A stretch of DNA of 8,760 bases, from assembly GCA_903930725.1 (NCBI GenBank), contig CAIYZW010000901.1, positions 1 through 8,760 of the forward strand, in the 5' to 3' direction. Every line of letters starts with the position of its first letter. The stretch's first letter is position 1. Positions 6,005 to 8,760 of the stretch are shown here, piece after piece. The position numbers and the translations under genes were made by a program. The notes beneath the pieces are model-generated. The model did not search any database. It saw only the letters and a list, made by a program, of their open reading frames with translations, and was not told the origin of the DNA. The stretch is from an uncultured Bacteroidota bacterium (GTDB taxonomy: Bacteria; Bacteroidota; Bacteroidia; Bacteroidales; 4484-276).

Positions 6005-8760
6005 ATTTCTTAAGTCGAGCCTTCTGATTTTGGCGATTTTCGTTTCTTTTTTAGTGGCAAAAAGTCAATCGGCAGATTATCTGGTCAGTAAATCCTACGA
6101 TAATTTGCCCTGGAAGGTTTTTGTCGAAAAAACTGAAAAGGATTTCCCCATCAGGTTTTTCTACGACGACCGTGGCTTTCCTGACTTTAATGTCACCATT
6201 TCAAAAGATGAAATGCCGCTTAAACTTTGCCTCAACGAGAACCTTTCCAGGTTCCAGATCCGTGTTTCGATGGATCAAAACGGCAATATCTTTTTAACCA
6301 AAGAAACCGAAGTGCGCACGGCTTTGCCCCCCGATTTTTTTAAACTTCCAAAGCCCATCGAAACCAGCCTTGATACAGCGCTAACCAGCCTTGCAGGCGA
6401 TAAAAAATTCCTTAGAACGGCCAATGAATTTGTTGTTAAAACCTTTGTTGTCGGAACAAAGAAGGAAGGTGTAAATCTTAAAAAAGCCACCTTTGGCGGG
6501 ATTGTTAAAAATACCGAAGATGGCTCTCCGGTAATTGGCGCAACAATTTTTGTAAAGGAACTCGAAACGGGCACAGCAACCGACAATGCGGGGTTTTATT
6601 CGTTAAGTTTACCCAAAGGGAAATATTCGCTTGTGGTGCGAAGTGTCGAAACTGAAGAAGCCAAATACAAAGTTGAGGTGCTCTCGGACGGTAAACTTGA
6701 TTTGCTGCTTGAGAAAAAGATTTTTATGATGGAAGAAGTCGAAATCCGGTCGGAATCGCGGCACAACGTTAAAGGAATTCAGATGGGCTTCGAGAAAATT
6801 GCCATTAAAAACATCAAAGAAATTCCGGTTGTTCTGGGTGAACGGGATATTGTAAAAGTGGCCTTGTTATTGCCGGGTGTGCAGTCTGTTGGCGAAGGAA
6901 GCTCCGGCTTTAACGTTCGCGGCAGTCCGGCCGACCAGAATTTATTTTACATCAACGATGTGCCGGTTTACAACACATCGCACTTGTTTGGGTTTTTCTC
7001 AGCCTTCAACCCCGACGTGGTTAACGATTTTACGCTCTACAAAAGCAATATTCCGGCAAAATATGGAGGCAGGCTTTCATCTATTTTCGAATTAAGTGCC
7101 CGACAAGGCAATCCAAACAAATTTTCGGCACGCGGCGGAATAAGTCCGATTACCACGAGGTTGCTTGCCGAAGGGCCTATCGTAAAAGATAAACTTAACT
7201 TTTTGGTGGGGCTTCGGTCAACCTACTCGGATTGGGTGTTGAATTTTGTAAATGTTCCGGAAGTAAAAAACAGCAGCGCCAGATTTGGTGATCTGGTAAC
7301 AAATCTTTCCTATCACATTAATTCAAATAATCAACTCAGGCTTTTCACTTATTATAGCTACGACAAGATTAACCTGGCTTCCGAGGTAAAAAACAATTAT
7401 GGAAATGCGGGCGCTTCTTTAGCCTGGTTTCATACTTTCAACAGCCGGCACGACCTCGATTTTACCATAATTTATGATAAATACAATTTTACCGAAGAAA
7501 ACCAGGATTACGCCCTTTCGGCTTACAAATTAGCCTACGAGCTCCAACATTACGAGGCAAACCTTAATTTCTCGTATCGTTTAAACGATAAACACGCCAT
7601 TACTTACGGATTGAACTCCATACTTTATAACCTGAACAGCGGCGATTATCTGCCTTTAAACGCGATTTCGCTGGTCGAACCGATTGACCTGGGAAGCGAG
7701 AAAGGCATCGAATCGGGATTATTTGTTGATGACGAATGGAAAGCTCTGCCAAATCTGACCTTGTACGGGGGTTTGCGGTTGAATAATTATGCCTGCCTCG
7801 GGCCAAACGAGGTTTATAAATATCTGCCGGATCAGCCAAAAATTGCCGAAAACATTCTCGATACACTTTATTTCGACAACAACGCCATCATTAAAAATTA
7901 CTCAGGGCTCGATTACCGCTTTGCCGCAACTTTTCTTATAAATCCAGACCTTTCGGTAAAAGCCAGCTACAACAGCCTTCACCAGTACATTTTCATGCTT
8001 TCGAATACTGTGGCGCTCTCACCTACCGACAAATGGAAATTGTGCGATTACAATATCGAACCTATGAAAGGCAACCAGGTTTCGCTGGGAATGTATTCAA
8101 ATCTGGGAGCCAGCATGATTGAGGCTTCAATCGAAGGTTATTATAAGAAAGTGAATAAGCTTGTGGAGTATAAAGATGGTGCCGATCTGGTGGTGAACGA
8201 ATTTCCGGAACGGGATGTTTTGCAGGGACAACTCGACGCATTTGGCATCGAGCTGATGCTTAAAAAACCTTTTGGCAAATGGAATGGCTGGATTAACTAC
8301 ACCTACGCCAGCGCCAATGTTTTGGTAGATAATAAAATTACAGGTGAGCAAAACAATTTTGGAAAACGCTATCCCGCCAACTACGACAAACCGCACAGCC
8401 TCAACCTGGTGGCTAATTATAAAGTGATGAAAAGGTTGAGCTTTTCGGGCAACGTTGTTTATTCAACCGGCAGGCCAATCACCTATCCCACGGCCATTTA
8501 TTACCAGGATGGCCAGAAAATCCTGAGCTATTCGCTGCGCAACGAATACCGGATTCCCGATTATTTCAGAGTTGACATTTCGCTTACTTTTGAGGGAAAT
8601 CTTAAGAAAAAGAAAAAAGTTCATGGCTCGTGGGTGTTCTCTGTTTACAACCTCACCGGGCGCAACAACGCTTACTCCGTGTATTTTAAATCGGAAAGCG
8701 GTATGATAAACGGTTATAAAATGTCCATTTTTGGTAGCCCGATTTTTTCGGTTACCTACG
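5979..8760 (+). CDS. TonB-dependent receptor with STN-like and CarboxypepD_reg-like domains (3' end cut by the window)
   Basis: The frame is open from the ATG at 5979 to the right edge, at least 927 residues, and reads without interruption. A signal peptide covers about 1-30 (core SSLLILAIFVSFLVA, then KSQSAD). Residues 38-108 resemble a secretin/TonB N-terminal (STN) domain (SYDNLPWKVFVEKTE, PIRFFYDD, PLKLCLNENL, GNIFLTKE). A linker leads to a CarboxypepD_reg-like domain at about 171-246 (FGGIVKNTEDGSPVIGATIFV). The plug follows at about 250-385, with LLPGVQSVGEGSSGFNVRG (297-315), DQNLFYINDVPVYNTSHLFGFF (319-340) and KYGGRLSS (361-368). The rest is beta-barrel, and the final FGSPIFSVTY resembles the last strand, so only a few residues are probably missing. 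It is not a SusC: the signatures and length differ and no SusD gene accompanies it. Receptors of this type are often followed by a DUF4249 lipoprotein gene, which would lie outside the window. The ATG overlaps the previous gene by 26 bp; a GTG at 5976 is the only close alternative. The ligand is unknown. Confidence 0.93.
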   Translation, partial: MTYPRAKYRFLKSSLLILAIFVSFLVAKSQSADYLVSKSYDNLPWKVFVEKTEKDFPIRFFYDDRGFPDFNVTISKDEMPLKLCLNENLSRFQIRVSMDQNGNIFLTKETEVRTALPPDFFKLPKPIETSLDTALTSLAGDKKFLRTANEFVVKTFVVGTKKEGVNLKKATFGGIVKNTEDGSPVIGATIFVKELETGTATDNAGFYSLSLPKGKYSLVVRSVETEEAKYKVEVLSDGKLDLLLEKKIFMMEEVEIRSESRHNVKGIQMGFEKIAIKNIKEIPVVLGERDIVKVALLLPGVQSVGEGSSGFNVRGSPADQNLFYINDVPVYNTSHLFGFFSAFNPDVVNDFTLYKSNIPAKYGGRLSSIFELSARQGNPNKFSARGGISPITTRLLAEGPIVKDKLNFLVGLRSTYSDWVLNFVNVPEVKNSSARFGDLVTNLSYHINSNNQLRLFTYYSYDKINLASEVKNNYGNAGASLAWFHTFNSRHDLDFTIIYDKYNFTEENQDYALSAYKLAYELQHYEANLNFSYRLNDKHAITYGLNSILYNLNSGDYLPLNAISLVEPIDLGSEKGIESGLFVDDEWKALPNLTLYGGLRLNNYACLGPNEVYKYLPDQPKIAENILDTLYFDNNAIIKNYSGLDYRFAATFLINPDLSVKASYNSLHQYIFMLSNTVALSPTDKWKLCDYNIEPMKGNQVSLGMYSNLGASMIEASIEGYYKKVNKLVEYKDGADLVVNEFPERDVLQGQLDAFGIELMLKKPFGKWNGWINYTYASANVLVDNKITGEQNNFGKRYPANYDKPHSLNLVANYKVMKRLSFSGNVVYSTGRPITYPTAIYYQDGQKILSYSLRNEYRIPDYFRVDISLTFEGNLKKKKKVHGSWVFSVYNLTGRNNAYSVYFKSESGMINGYKMSIFGSPIFSVTY

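Noticed and set aside
6275..6586. A minus-strand open frame of 103 codons.
   Set aside because: It lies wholly inside the TonB-dependent receptor, whose domains are clear on the plus strand. Its Ser/Val/Pro-rich translation is typical of an antisense shadow.
7600..8396. Minus-strand open frames of 88 and 89 codons.
   Set aside because: Both are antisense to the receptor barrel coding sequence and show no recognisable motif or start context.

Overview
The window looks like chromosomal DNA from a member of the Bacteroidota. It carries a SusC/RagA-type TonB-linked outer-membrane protein next to a SusD/RagB-type surface lipoprotein, a TAnnTTTG-type promoter box, A-rich translation starts with no usable Shine-Dalgarno sequence, and a second CarboxypepD_reg-like TonB-dependent receptor. 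The moderate-to-low GC content and the details of the proteins fit a Bacteroidales/Marinilabiliales-like or Cytophagales-like lineage. The sequence alone does not fix the genus.

Layout. Positions 1-294 are an AT-rich upstream region with no gene. It holds a short inverted repeat, a plausible promoter near 123-130 and a long leader that contains an unexplained exact complement of the 16S rRNA 3' end. Positions 295-3591 encode a complete SusC-like transporter, and 3604-5043 its SusD-like lipoprotein partner, 12 bp downstream on the same strand. A strong intrinsic terminator follows at 5064-5100. The 220-bp intergenic region 5044-5263 also holds an inverted repeat and a 10-bp direct repeat spaced 22 bp apart, upstream of a second transcription unit. 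That unit is a secreted protein of unknown function (5264-6004) whose last 26 bp overlap the start of a large TonB-dependent receptor (5979 to the right edge). The receptor has an STN-like N-terminal domain, a CarboxypepD_reg-like domain, a plug and a barrel, and the window cuts it only a few residues before its likely C-terminus.

How the genes work together. The first unit should build a surface 'pedal-bin' importer: a SusC barrel with a SusD lid, energised by TonB-ExbBD. No degradative enzyme, regulator or transporter lies beside it in the window, so the substrate cannot be named. The second unit appears to be a separate outer-membrane uptake or signalling module in which an uncharacterised exported protein is translationally coupled to an STN-bearing receptor. 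This pair is the best candidate here for something undescribed. The other observations are regulatory-sequence curiosities of modest weight. I saw no CRISPR array, tRNA, rRNA, insertion sequence or phage gene.
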